A stretch of 64,000 nt of DNA, taken from positions 434,001-498,000 of the forward strand of contig CAVVHP010000011.1 of NCBI GenBank assembly GCA_963748105.1, given 5' to 3'. Position numbers and translations under genes: made by a program. This document shows, piece by piece, positions 7,686 through 17,764 of the stretch (position 1 is its first letter; every line of letters begins with the position of its first letter). The DNA comes from JAKAGZ01 sp963748105. GTDB lineage: Bacteria > Bacteroidota > Ignavibacteria > Ignavibacteriales > Ignavibacteriaceae. The notes under the pieces are model-generated. The model had not been told where the DNA came from, did not search any database, and was given only the letters and a program-made list of their open reading frames with translations.

Positions 7686-8752
7686 TTAATAATTAAACAC
7701 CAGCATCAGTTGTAGGCCATACCCGGATAGCAAAGAGTTTTCCCCGTTAAAGAATAAACTTCCGCCATTTTCCGGGTAATGAAATAGGGCAAAATTTAAT
7801 AATAAAACTATCGTATGTCCTCTGAAACTGAAAATATTGATAGAGATTTTTATTATCCCAGTCGTAATATTCCTGTAAAGAAATATTATCGAACACACCT
7901 ATAGGATATGAAATCATTGTTGCTGATATCTGCCTGCTCTGACCTGTACTCCAGAATGAGTCGGAAAAAGTCGTGAGTAAATGTTCCGCCATGATATAAA
8001 TTCCATTTCCCACCGGGATTGTGTAATCTGTTCCGAGTGTTGTCATCCGGTTCCATTTATAAGCCGTTAAGCTTGAAATGTTTTGCTGCCAGGCTGATTC
8101 GAACCAAAGTGCCAATTCCGATATCCCAGCGCCCATCCAATGCATAACGGTTTTCCCAATAATAATACAATGAAGCATCAACTCTTCTTGTATGAAATGT
8201 TGCACCGATTTCTCCATCGAAGGCAGGTAACTGAAAACGTCCCCCGACTTCGGGTGCTCTTTTTTCGGTAGGTAAAAGTTCATAACCTTTGTTCTCTGTA
8301 TTTCCATAGAGACACCATAACCATAAAAGAGAATTATCGAGGAAACTATATTTAAAACGCAGAGCATAAACCCCATCTGTAAGTTTAAGAGGATCCCTTG
8401 GATCAATTCTATCAAACCACATAAGAGGACGTAATAGCCGGGCAGGTCCAAAGTTTATTTTTTGTAGACCAATTTGTAATTCACTTTGTGCAGTTGTGTA
8501 TCGGAAAATTGCCCTGTAAAGTTTAACCTTAAATTCACTCGTTGTAAAATCAGTTATGTAATAAGAGTTGAACAATATTTCTGTATTTAGTACTTCATCT
8601 TCGTTCAGATAGTAGTTATAATTAAATTGCGGAATATATCGCAAACCATAGCTCCCATTCCAGTTTTCATTAATCTTTACACCTGTACCCCATGATGAAA
8701 TCTGGCCATTGAAGCGGATGTTCTGGCTTTTTGAATCAGCAGTAATAGTCAT
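7686..8752 (-). pseudogene. Outer-membrane beta-barrel protein, frameshifted
   Basis: One barrel-like protein is spread over three frames. Frame one (8752 to about 8090) contains QIGLQKINFGPARLLRPLMW and DPRDPLKLTDGVYALRF. A second frame takes over near 8090 (FESAWQQNISSL...YDWDNKNLYQYFQFQRTYDS), and a third near 7795 gives the natural end FALFHYPENGGSLFF...GLQLMLVFNY. Short alternating strands and the aromatic C-terminus indicate an outer-membrane barrel of about 355 residues. The signal peptide also seems displaced by one base: a hydrophobic stretch WFCFIILFMTITA is in frame but lacks a start. With all strands preserved, sequence errors are more likely than decay. Its position just before the ABC genes suggests it is the outer-membrane partner of that exporter. 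Confidence 0.6.
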
Positions 8753-8876
8753 AAACAGGATAATAAAACAGAACCATCCGGTTTAAGGGAAATTGATTAT
8801 TATACACTGTTATCGACCTGTTTACGTTTACTTAATAGACCAAAATTTATTATGTGTTTATTATTTCCAAGCACTA

Positions 8877-9308
8877 TTATTCCTTTGTGAATTCAAGTGT
8901 TACCGGTAACATATTCCCGCTTTCAGGATCTGTTATTGTGGTTGTTGTCTGCAAAATATTTTTATTTAACTGGCAAGGGAAGTTGAAAATGCCCTCAGAT
9001 GATGTGAGTGTTAGAACCGAATTCGCAATATTCCAGTTTCCGCTATCATTAGTAATATCACCTCTGTTATTTTGATTTCGTTGATATGTTTTATCATTGT
9101 TTAGAGTAATGGTCATAGTCAGGTTTTCTTCAGTAGGTGATAGTTCTTTTTTGCCGGAAGGATATGAAGCTGTTATTTTTGTAAGGTTCCAGGTACCAAC
9201 CAGTTCTTCTTCGGGTATATCAGGGGAAAGAATATATTCTTCGCAACCGATAAAGGACAGGGCAGCAATAATAATAAATAAAAGAAGAGAAGTCCTGAGC
9301 CGAATCAT
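8877..9308 (-). CDS. Lipocalin-like lipoprotein
   Basis: This 143-residue protein has a lipoprotein signal: hydrophobic residues 8-19 then the lipobox FIGC with Cys at about 21. The mature part starts a lipocalin-like small barrel, with EELVGTWNLTKITASYPSG as the typical first strand and DSGNWNIANSVLTL further on, as in Bacteroidota 'lipocalin-like domain' lipoproteins. The molecular role is unknown. It lies 124 bases upstream of the beta-barrel gene on the same strand, so it could be part of the exporter locus or a passenger lipoprotein; neither can be shown from sequence alone. Confidence 0.7.
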   Translation of the reverse strand: MIRLRTSLLLFIIIAALSFIGCEEYILSPDIPEEELVGTWNLTKITASYPSGKKELSPTEENLTMTITLNNDKTYQRNQNNRGDITNDSGNWNIANSVLTLTSSEGIFNFPCQLNKNILQTTTTITDPESGNMLPVTLEFTKE

Positions 9309-9517
9309 TTAATCCCCTGTAGATTCGAACATTATTCAATGTTAACTTAAGCTATATTAATACATTATAAATTTATGATAATTTATTCTGCATTACAATG
9401 ATAAATCCGGTTAGTAGCATGTTAAACAAAGTTTGGGAAGTAAATTTATTGCATTTTGGGCAGGTAATGATTGAGAAACTTACAGAACGGATCGATAATG
9501 TGGTTATATCTGCACTA

Positions 9518-10513
9518 TCATTCTTCCATTAATTTATTAATTACATCCACGGATGAAATGCCTTCCGCTTCCGCATTAAAGTTTGTGATAATTCTGTGTC
9601 TTAATACAGGTACCATTGCAGATTTTACATCGTCTATGTTTGGAGAAAATCTTCCCTGAACTATTGCACGGGTTTTGGCAGCCAAAATTAAATATTGGGA
9701 TGCCCGCGGGCCTGCACCCCAGCTGATCCATTTTTTTATGTAATCTGGTGAGTTACTTTCATTAGGCCTGGTTTTATTGGATACCTGAACTGCAAATTTA
9801 ATTACATTTTCTGCTACGGGTACTTTTCTTACTAAATCCTGGTAACTAATAATTTCCTTCGCGCTAATAATTTTATTTAGTTCCGGTTTATACTCACTTG
9901 TAGTAGCTTCAACTATTTTCATTTCTTCTTCAAAAGAAGGGTAATCAAGCCACAAATTGAACATAAAGCGATCGAGCTGAGCCTCCGGAAGGGGATAGGT
10001 CCCTTCCTGCTCTATCGGGTTTTGTGTTGCAAGTACAAAGAAAGGCTCTTCCAAAGTTGTTGTCACACCGGCAGTTGTCACTTTATGTTCCTGCATAGAT
10101 TCAAGCAAAGCAGCCTGTGTTTTAGGAGGTGTCCGGTTTATTTCATCTGCTAAAATTACATTTGCAAAAATAGGTCCGGGAATAAACCTGAAATTTCTTT
10201 TTTTAGAAACTGGATCTTCTTCAACTAATTCGGTTCCGGTTATATCGCTGGGCATTAAATCGGGTGTAAATTGTATCCTGCTGAATTTAAGGTCCAGTAC
10301 CTCTGCAAGTGTTTTTATGAGAAGTGTTTTTGCGAGACCGGGCACACCAACAAGAAGGCAGTGCCCTCTGGCCAAAAGGGAAATAAGCAGCTGATCGATA
10401 ATCTCATTTTGTCCGATAATTACTTTACCAATTTCGGATTTTATATTTTTTACAGAAGAGTTCAGCTGTCCGACTAATTGCACATCATCTTTTAAAATTT
10501 CTTCAGGTTTCAA
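9518..10513 (-). CDS. MoxR-family AAA+ ATPase
   Basis: This encodes 331 residues from a TTG start at 10513 with AGGAAAAA upstream. Motifs of MoxR ATPases are in order: Walker A GVPGLAKTLL near 57, the FTPDLMPSDITGTE block, Walker B VILADEINRTPPKTQAALLE, sensor 1 FVLATQNPIEQEGTYPLPEA, and sensor 2 GPRASQYLI. MoxR proteins act as chaperones that help mature or activate protein complexes, often partnered with DUF58 and VWA proteins. No such partners are next to it. It is preceded 24 bases upstream by the SurA-like gene, so it may be the last gene of the parvulin operon. Confidence 0.9.
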   Translation of the reverse strand: MKPEEILKDDVQLVGQLNSSVKNIKSEIGKVIIGQNEIIDQLLISLLARGHCLLVGVPGLAKTLLIKTLAEVLDLKFSRIQFTPDLMPSDITGTELVEEDPVSKKRNFRFIPGPIFANVILADEINRTPPKTQAALLESMQEHKVTTAGVTTTLEEPFFVLATQNPIEQEGTYPLPEAQLDRFMFNLWLDYPSFEEEMKIVEATTSEYKPELNKIISAKEIISYQDLVRKVPVAENVIKFAVQVSNKTRPNESNSPDYIKKWISWGAGPRASQYLILAAKTRAIVQGRFSPNIDDVKSAMVPVLRHRIITNFNAEAEGISSVDVINKLMEE

Positions 10514-10537
10514 ATTAATTTTTCCTGTTTGCTTTAA

Positions 10538-11812
10538 TTAAAGTCTTACTTCCCAATAAATCTTCTGCTTAAGCTCTTTAATCCATTCCTCATATTTCTC
10601 CTGTTTTTTATACTGATCAGCAAGCCTCTGTAATTCATTGTAATCAGTTTCAAGGCTGGCAGGATGTTGTGCTGTCCTTTTTTCAAGCTCAACTATATGA
10701 TAACCATAGCTCCCGTTACCGTAATCAATTCTTTTAGGGAAACTTATTTCCCCGGCCTTCATTTTTGTAATTATATCCAGAACAGATTTATCAAGTTGGT
10801 TTAGGTAAAATGTTCCAAGTTCCCCTCCAAATGGGGCAGTGTCTTTATCCTCGCTGTATTTTTTTGCGAATTCAGAAAACGTCCCTTTACCACTAATTAT
10901 ACTGTCTCTGACGGAAGTGAGGAATTCAATGGCTTTAAGATCTGCTTCATCGCTCTTTTTTATCTTAATTAGAATGTGTCTTGTGTGAATTGATTCTCCT
11001 CTCTTATCCAGTAATTGTATAATATGGAAACCAACAGGTGTTTCAACTACATCAGAAATTTCACCGGGCTTAAGAGCAAATGCCGCGGCTTCAAATTCCG
11101 GGTAAAACACACCTCTTTTTACATACCCAAGATCGCCACCTTCTTTAGCGCTGCCGGGATCTTCTGAATATTTTTTTGCCATTTCAGAAAAATCAGCGCC
11201 TGCCTTAATGGAATCTAATATCGATTGTGCAAATGCTTTATATTTTTCTTTAGTCTTCTCTGATGCTACAGGTATCCTTAAAATGTGTGCAATTTTAACT
11301 TTTTCTGGGATGACACCAAGACTGTCTTTGTATTTATCATAAAAATCCTCTACTTCTCGTCTGCTGGCATGAACATCAGCAAACTTTTTCTCTTTGAGTT
11401 TTTGGATCATCACATTTTTTCTAACATCATCACGAAGTTCGCGTTTAATCTTTTCAATGCTCATTCCGTAAATTTGCTCAACTTTTTCTTTGGAACCGTA
11501 TTGTTGAATAAAAAGATTTATCTGGTAGTCAATTCTCTGGTTTAGCTCCTCATCAGAAACTGAAATGGAATCCAGTTCCGCCTGTGCATAAACAAGTTTT
11601 TCCTCAATCATTGTGTTGAGAATTTCTTTCTCTAGTCCGGGTTTGTTAGGGTCTAATTTCCTCTGTGCTGCGTAGAGTTGTGTTTGAAAATCCAGTTCAC
11701 TTTTCAGAATTATTTCATTATCTACAACGGCTACTATTTTATCCAGTACTTGCTGTGAGTAGATATTACAAGCGAGAAAAAACATTAAGAAAACAAAAAA
11801 TTTAAATTTCAT
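10538..11812 (-). CDS. SurA-like periplasmic peptidyl-prolyl isomerase
   Basis: This 424-residue chaperone has a signal peptide (residues 1-19, cleaved near NIYS). A SurA N-terminal helical domain follows (VDNEIILKSELDFQTQLY...), with two parvulin domains at about 170-275 (VKIAHILRIP, EGGDLGYVKRGVF, VGFHIIQLL) and 278-385 (HTRHILIKIK, FGGELGTFY, YGYHIVELE). It folds and escorts outer-membrane proteins through the periplasm. The length and domain order match SurA. Its ATG is one base from the stop of the preceding lipoprotein gene, showing an operon with translational coupling. Confidence 0.85.
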   Translation of the reverse strand: MKFKFFVFLMFFLACNIYSQQVLDKIVAVVDNEIILKSELDFQTQLYAAQRKLDPNKPGLEKEILNTMIEEKLVYAQAELDSISVSDEELNQRIDYQINLFIQQYGSKEKVEQIYGMSIEKIKRELRDDVRKNVMIQKLKEKKFADVHASRREVEDFYDKYKDSLGVIPEKVKIAHILRIPVASEKTKEKYKAFAQSILDSIKAGADFSEMAKKYSEDPGSAKEGGDLGYVKRGVFYPEFEAAAFALKPGEISDVVETPVGFHIIQLLDKRGESIHTRHILIKIKKSDEADLKAIEFLTSVRDSIISGKGTFSEFAKKYSEDKDTAPFGGELGTFYLNQLDKSVLDIITKMKAGEISFPKRIDYGNGSYGYHIVELEKRTAQHPASLETDYNELQRLADQYKKQEKYEEWIKELKQKIYWEVRL

Positions 11813-11813
11813 A

Positions 11814-12641
11814 TTATTCCTGATTTTTAACCTCTATGTTATTTTTAGAGTAAAGTTCTTTGATATAGTTTTTTAAAAATTCTTCTTTTTTTTGAGCTTC
11901 CAATCTTTTTTTTACTAGCCCTTTAATAAACCCGAGTGGTGGTACAGTTCCTTTCTCAATTTTTTGAACAAGTTGGACAACTGTGTAGACGTCTTTATAA
12001 TCACTAAATACTATACTTATTTCATCCTGGTTTAATTCTTTTACAATTCTGGTCAGGGAAGTTGGTTCTAATTCATATGCATAATAAAGTCTGCTGCTTT
12101 TAATATCTAATATTGATGTATCTCCTTTATAAACATTAACCGTTTTATTCCAGTTACTACCCAGAAGAGATGTCCTGAATTTTACAGCATTATCTTCATT
12201 ACTAAAATCAATTATGTTAACTACATATGCGTCATAAAATAGCTTGTAATCATTCTTATTCTGTTTATAATATTCTTCAATTTCTGATTCTACCGGTGTA
12301 ACTTTTTCCTTAGCGTAAAGCTTGTCAAGAAAAAGTGTAACCGCTAATTCCTTTTTTGTATCCGTAAGTATTCTTTCAAAGTTTTTATTGTCTGTTATTC
12401 CGTCTTTAAACGCTTTTTGATAAAGCAGTTCCTTATTAACCCAGTTTCTTATAATTTCATTTTTATAAAAATTTTGATTACTTGAATCTACCAGGCTATT
12501 AAATTCATCAGCGGTCAAATAGCTGTTATTAACTCTCGCAATATAATTTTTTTTCGGCGATTCTTTTGAACAACCTCCGATTGAAATCAATATAAAAAGT
12601 AATATAAAATACTTATTTGTTATTTTTATAGATCTTTTCAA
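11814..12641 (-). CDS. Lipoprotein related to SurA/PpiC chaperones, lacking a clear parvulin domain
   Basis: This encodes 275 residues with a lipoprotein signal (hydrophobic segment then SIGGC, Cys near residue 24). The mature N-terminus, YIARVNNSYLTADEFNSLVD, resembles the first strand and helix of SurA/PpiC N-domains, and helices rich in K and E follow (TPVESEIEEYYKQNKNDYKL). I do not see the HILI...GGDLG...GFHII signature of an active isomerase, so it is probably a chaperone without catalysis. The start is TTG 12641, overlapping the previous gene by 29 bases in another frame. It sits between two parvulin genes, which supports the same pathway. Confidence 0.65.
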   Translation of the reverse strand: MKRSIKITNKYFILLFILISIGGCSKESPKKNYIARVNNSYLTADEFNSLVDSSNQNFYKNEIIRNWVNKELLYQKAFKDGITDNKNFERILTDTKKELAVTLFLDKLYAKEKVTPVESEIEEYYKQNKNDYKLFYDAYVVNIIDFSNEDNAVKFRTSLLGSNWNKTVNVYKGDTSILDIKSSRLYYAYELEPTSLTRIVKELNQDEISIVFSDYKDVYTVVQLVQKIEKGTVPPLGFIKGLVKKRLEAQKKEEFLKNYIKELYSKNNIEVKNQE

Positions 12642-14621
12642 ACTGATCCATATAAATTTTAGGTTGATATTTCTTTGTTAGCTTTTTTTGATACTCTTCG
12701 TTAAGTTCCTTCATCCGGTATTCCTGGTAATCAGCAGTAACTTCAGCTTTTGCTTCTTCAAATGTTTTAATATGGGCCGGGTCCTTCTGATCCAGCCGTA
12801 CTATTGAATAACCACCGAAATTTTTATAAATGTCAGAATATTCTCCGTTATTTTTCATGCTCCAGGCTTTCTGATAAAGATCATTATGATTTTTATCTCT
12901 TAATGTCCAATGGCCGACTCTTTCTTTATAGCCCTTTCGTTCGGTATATTTTGCACACAAAGTGTCAAAATTAGCGCCTTCACTAATCATTTTTTTATAA
13001 TGCAGGATGAGTGAATCTTTGAGCGTAAATAATTCGGTAAATTTAACTCTGTCCGGCCACATATATTTTTTAGCGTGAGCGTTAAAATAATTGTAAACTG
13101 AGGCAGAGTCTATTTTAAGTTTACTCCAAATTTTTTCCTGCTGCAATTTAAATATTATGGCTCCATTTTTATAATCTTCCAGCATTTTGTTAATGCTGGG
13201 GTCATTCTTCTGAAAAGCAGGCAGGCTCTTTTGAAGTAGTTGCTCTCCGGCTATTCTTGAAACACCTTCGCGGAAAGGCAGCTTCATAATTGATTCAGCT
13301 TCCTCCTTTGGAAGCGAATTAATCAGATCAATATAATCTTTAACAGAATATTTCTTTTTATCTGCTGTAAAAAGAGTCTGAGCTTTTATTGAATCAGGTA
13401 ATATCGCGAGATTTATCCCGCCTTTAGAAGTATCGATTATCGACGTAATTTTATCAATAATTTTTTCATTTCCGCTGTAGTTATACTTCTTCCTGAGGGA
13501 ATCAAGTACATTGTTATAAACTTCTGTGTATTGTCTTGCTTTAAATACTTTTAATAATTGATCTCTATCTTCTTCAAATGTAGGGTAGGCAGCTATGCCT
13601 GTTAATTTAATAATATGGAACCCGAAAGGGGACTGAATAACGCCTGAAATATCGCCCTCTTTTTTTAGATTAAACGCAGCTTCATCAAACGGTCTTACAG
13701 TCTGGTTCCTCGCAAAAAATCCGATGTCACCCCCATTAACTGCTGAGCCGCGGTCCATTGAATATTTCTCGGCCATTTTTGCAAAGTCTGCACCAGTCTT
13801 CAGCATCTGGTAAACGGAGTCAGCAGTTTGTTTTGCCTTTTCCGTCTCCTCTTCAACATCTTTCTTATTACTTTCCTTTTCTTCGGTTTGCGGCCGAATT
13901 AAAATATGACTTACGCGAATTTGGGGACGCCTTTCTCTTATTTCAGTTACTTTAATGATATGATATCCGAATTCTGACTTGACCACCTTTGGGTAAATCC
14001 GTCCTTCTTTAGTACTATAAATGGCATTTTCAAGATTTAATGGAAGTTGTCCCGCGGTAATATAATACACATCCCCGCCTTTATCTTTTGAGTATTTATC
14101 CTGGGAATATTTATTTGCCATTTCCGCAAAATCAGCCCCGTTTTTAATACTGTCAAGAACAGCATTAGCCAGTGTTAATGTTTCTTCTTCTTTGCCCTTT
14201 ACGGGAGTGAACATAATATGGCTAACTCGGTATTCCCATTTACCCCGTTCATACAATCTTTTAAGGTTTGGCTCAATTATAGTCTTTTCTTTGTAAAGTG
14301 TGTTTGCTAACTGGTCCCTGTATTCGTTTACTTCTTTCAATACTTCAGGATCTTTATCATATCCTTTCGAATAGCCATCTGCTAAGTTTCATTTTGTAAG
14401 TTAAGTAGAGATTCAAAAAATCTTTAAGACTGGAAAGACTGTCTTTTGTCACATCTCCTGATCCCATACTATTTTTTGAATAAGCTTGTTCAAATTCCCC
14501 TACCGTAATTTTGTGGTTATCATATTTAGCAATTACTGTCTCATCTTTTTTGTCCTGAGCAAATGAAAATGCCGCAATAATAAACGTAAGTAAAAAAACT
14601 ACCTGAGGTTCTTGATAGCAT
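12613..14621 (-). pseudogene. Multi-parvulin PpiC/SurA-family chaperone, frameshifted near its N-terminus
   Basis: The body (14340 to 12613, 575 residues) holds two clear parvulin domains (YRVSHIMFTP...FGYHIIKVTE and IRVSHILIRP...NGGDIGFF...FGFHIIKLTG) and a third, worn one near the C-terminus (VKFTELFTL...GGYSIVRLD). The true N-terminus lies upstream: a signal peptide FLLTFIIAAFSFAQ and KITVGEFEQAY are readable in another frame. They join through LTYKMKL to ADGYSKGYDKDPEVLKE with one extra base near 14391. The start is probably ATG 14621, with AAGGAG upstream and another shift in a T-run. The intact motifs favour sequence error over loss. First gene of the parvulin/MoxR operon. Confidence 0.65.
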
Positions 14622-14750
14622 GCTGATATACTCCTTATACAGAATACTGAATAATAGAATTATGAACGCTAATTTTAGATAGACCCCCCAATAAATCAAG
14701 GCAAATAAATTTTGATTACCCGGGGTTTCCTGAAATATAGTTATATGTTT

Positions 14751-16794
14751 TTATTTAACGCGTGTTCCAATTTTAACAGAATTATCGACTGAAAGTAAAT
14801 TCACTTTCCCGTCTTCATCGTCCACTGCCAGAACCATGCCCTGTGATTCCAGGCCCATTAGTTTAGCGGGCTTCAGATTTGCAACAATTACAACTCTTTT
14901 ATTTATAAGATCTTCCGGACTGTAGTGTTTGGCAATTCCTGCTATTACCTGTCTTTCTTCGTTTTCAAGCTTAACCCTGAGTTTCATAAGTTTTTCGCTT
15001 TTTTCAATTTTTTCGGCACTGATAATTTCGGCCACTTTCAGTTGAACTTTAAAAAAATCATCAATGGTTATTGTCTCATCTTTCTTTGCTTCTTTTACCG
15101 GTTCTTCATTATTAAGTTTTGATGTCTGTTCTTCTATCATTTCGTCCTCAATCTTTGGAAAAATTATTTCTGACTTATTCAGTTTGTGACCTTCTTTCAA
15201 ATTTTCATTTCCGCATTCATCCCAGCCGACCGGTTTTGCATTTAGCATTTTGAATATTTTTTCGGAAGAGAACGGAATTACTGGGCTGAATATTTCCGCA
15301 AGAGTGTAAATTGCCTGCATACAAACGTAAAGAGTTGTTCCGCATTTTTCTTTATCTGATTTAATCGTTTTCCAGGGTTCGGAGTCATTGAAATATTTAT
15401 TGCACGCCCGCGCGAGATTCATTGATTCGAAAACACCGTCTTTAACTTTATATCTTTCAAAGTAGGAAGAAATTTTTGATGGGGAACCGGAAATTAGTTT
15501 CAGCATTTCATTATCGATATCTCCAGTTTTCCCTTTTGCGGGAACTTTGCCATCAAAATGTTTATGAACAAAAGTAAAAGTCCGGTTTATAAAGTTACCA
15601 AGTATATCGGCAAGTTCACTGTTGTTTCTCAACTGGAATTCCTTCCAGTAAAAATCTGTGTCGCGCGTTTCCGGCAGATTTGCCGCCAGTGTATAACGCA
15701 GCGGATCGGCAGGGAAGAGATTCAGAAAATCTATAACATCAATTCCCCAGTTCCTGCTTTTTGAAAATTTCTTTCCTTCAAAATTTAAAAATTCGTTTGC
15801 CGGTACATTTTGCGGAAGCACATATTTGTCCTTTATTGCCTTCGTTCCAGGCCATGAGCATTGCCGGGAAGACTATGCAGTGAAATACAACGTTATCTTT
15901 CCCAATGAATGCTACGTATTTAGTTTCAGGATCCTGCCAGTATTTTTTCCAGAGATTTTCATCCCCTCTTTTTTCAGATAATTCCTTTGTTGCGGAAATA
16001 TAACCGAGAACGGCATCAAACCAGACATAGAGTACTTTACCTTCGGCTTTGTCAACCGGAACTTTAACTCCCCAGTCGAGATCTCTTGTAACTGCACGGT
16101 CTTTTAGTCCATCTTTAAACCAGCCACGGCAGTACTGAAGAACATTTTCCTTCCAGCCGTATTTTTGATTCATCTCGTCGATGTATTTTTCAAGTTTTGG
16201 CTGGTATTTGCCGAGCGGGAAAAACCAGTGGGAAGTTTCTTTAAGTACCGGTGTTTCGCCTGTAATTTTGCTTTTCGGATTTTTTAATTCTGAGGGATCG
16301 TAAAGAGCGCCGCAGTTTTCACATTCATCGCTTCTTGCTTCCTCGTTTCCGCAGTTCGGGCAGGTTCCTTCCACGTAGCGGTCGGGCAAAAACATTTTTG
16401 CTTTTTCATCATAAAACTGCATCGATTTTTTTTCATTAAGAATGCCGCGGTTGTAAAATTCAAGGAAAAATTCTTTAGCTGTTTCGTGATGCAAAGGAAG
16501 GCTTGTTCGTGAATAATTATCGAAACTCATCCCGAATTTTTCAAATGCATCTTTATTGATTTTATGAAACCTGTCAATAATTACTTTAGGTTTAACACCT
16601 TCTTTATCGGCGGTTATGGTTATCGGAACACCGTGTTCATCCGAGCCGCAGATATATAGTATATCACTTCCTTTTAGTCTTTTGTACCTGACGAAAATAT
16701 CAGCAGGCAGGTAGGCGCCGCTTAAGTGTCCTAAGTGTATCGGGCCATTGACGTAAGGCAGTGCGGATGTTACAAGAATTTTCTCTTTAGACAA
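14751..16794 (-). pseudogene. metG: Methionyl-tRNA synthetase, one frameshift
   Basis: MetG charges tRNA-Met with methionine and is essential. The N-terminal frame from TTG 16794 has SALPYVNGPIHLGHLSGAY (HIGH-type motif HLGH), the zinc knuckle CPNCGNEEARSDECENCGAL, and FIGKDNVVFHC. It runs off frame near 15840, just after FPAMLMAWNE. The next frame continues correctly with IKDKYVLPQNVPANEF, the KMSKS-type motif KKFSKSR, the anticodon-binding helices and a C-terminal tRNA-binding EMAP-like domain (FFKVQLKVAEIISAE... to the end). Together these make about 680 residues, the normal length. A one-base loss near 15840 explains the split. Because the gene is essential and otherwise perfect, this is probably a sequence error. 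Confidence 0.85.
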
Positions 16795-16827
16795 ATTTTA
16801 CCCGTTTTTCTTGAAATTTTGCAAATT

Positions 16828-16835
16828 CAAATATA
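16828..16835 (-). promoter_or_regulatory. Candidate -7 element for metG
   Basis: On the minus strand TATATTTG matches TAnnTTTG and lies 34-41 bases before the metG start. No TTG is found at the 20-base upstream spacing seen at other promoters here, so the call is tentative. Confidence 0.4.
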
Positions 16836-16932
16836 AGGAATTTTTACTTCCAATTTGCAGGTATGATCAGCGCGAAACACGATATATTGTTAGAAAACAA
16901 GCAAAAAACAAGGATTTTATCATCCCTGTCCG

Positions 16933-17667
16933 TCAGACGCCCGTTCTCTTGATAAAATCAATAATTATACGGTCCTTAGACTTAAGTAACTCGTCAGGTG
17001 TTCCGTTAAAATGAATTTTTCCTTCGTGCATCATTGCCACTTTGTCGGCAACATTTTTTACACTGTACATATCGTGGGTAACTACTATGGAGGTGACCTT
17101 TATTTTTTCGCTTAGTTCTTTAATAAGCTTATCAATTGAATCAGCCATTATGGGGTCGAGGCCGGTGGTAGGTTCGTCATATAAAATATATTCCGGGTTA
17201 GTTACAAGAGCCCTTGCAAGGCCGACCCTTTTTTTCATTCCACCCGAAAGTTCCGCGGGTTTAATGTCCAGACACATCATTCAATCCTACCAGTTCAAGT
17301 TTTTCAACAACAATATCTTCTCATTTCACTTTTCGAATATGTCTTATTTGATTCTACAAGGGGAAGGGATATATTTTCTTCAACTGTCATAGAATCGAAA
17401 AGAGCCGCACCCTGGAAAAGAAATCCGAATTTCTTCCTCAGTTCGTATAAGTTCGTCCTGCTTCAGATCGCTTACAATGTTATCCTTTATTTTTACATAA
17501 CCCTCATCAGGTGTCAACAGTCCGACAATATGTCTTTAACAATACACTTTTGCCGCAGCCGCTTCTGCCTATAATTACAATTGTTTCACCGGGGTGTATC
17601 TCAAGGTTAACACCCTGAAGTACCTTATTTTTTCCGAAGCTTTTATGTAGGTTTTTAATTCTATCAT
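16933..17667 (-). pseudogene. MlaF-like phospholipid ABC transporter ATPase, several frameshifts
   Basis: Reading across frames gives a complete ATPase of about 245 residues: MIELK then NLHKSFGKNKVLQGVNLEI, Walker A GRSGCGKS, VGLLTPDEGYVKI, Q-loop GFLFQGAALFDSMTVEENI, signature LSGGMKKRVGLARA, and Walker B YILYDEPTTGLDP. Frame changes are needed near 17652, 17535, 17445, 17315 and 17280. The first is explained by one missing A in an A-run. The GAALFDSMTV and LSGGMKKRV wording is that of MlaF/Ttg2A, which works with MlaE and an MCE protein in phospholipid transport between membranes. No MlaE or MCE gene adjoins it. All motifs are intact despite at least four indels, which points to local sequence error. 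Confidence 0.65.
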
Positions 17668-17764
17668 TTGAATATTTTGAAATCTGTTACGATTAAAATA
17701 ATCATTTTATATATTTATAAGTAGTTGAGGGGATAAGTATTTGCCGGGAATTTTGCTATGTTTT

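Noticed and set aside
15778..15845. Programmed frameshifting in metG
   Set aside because: No slippery heptamer with downstream structure was found, and similar shifts occur in many unrelated nearby genes, favouring sequence error.
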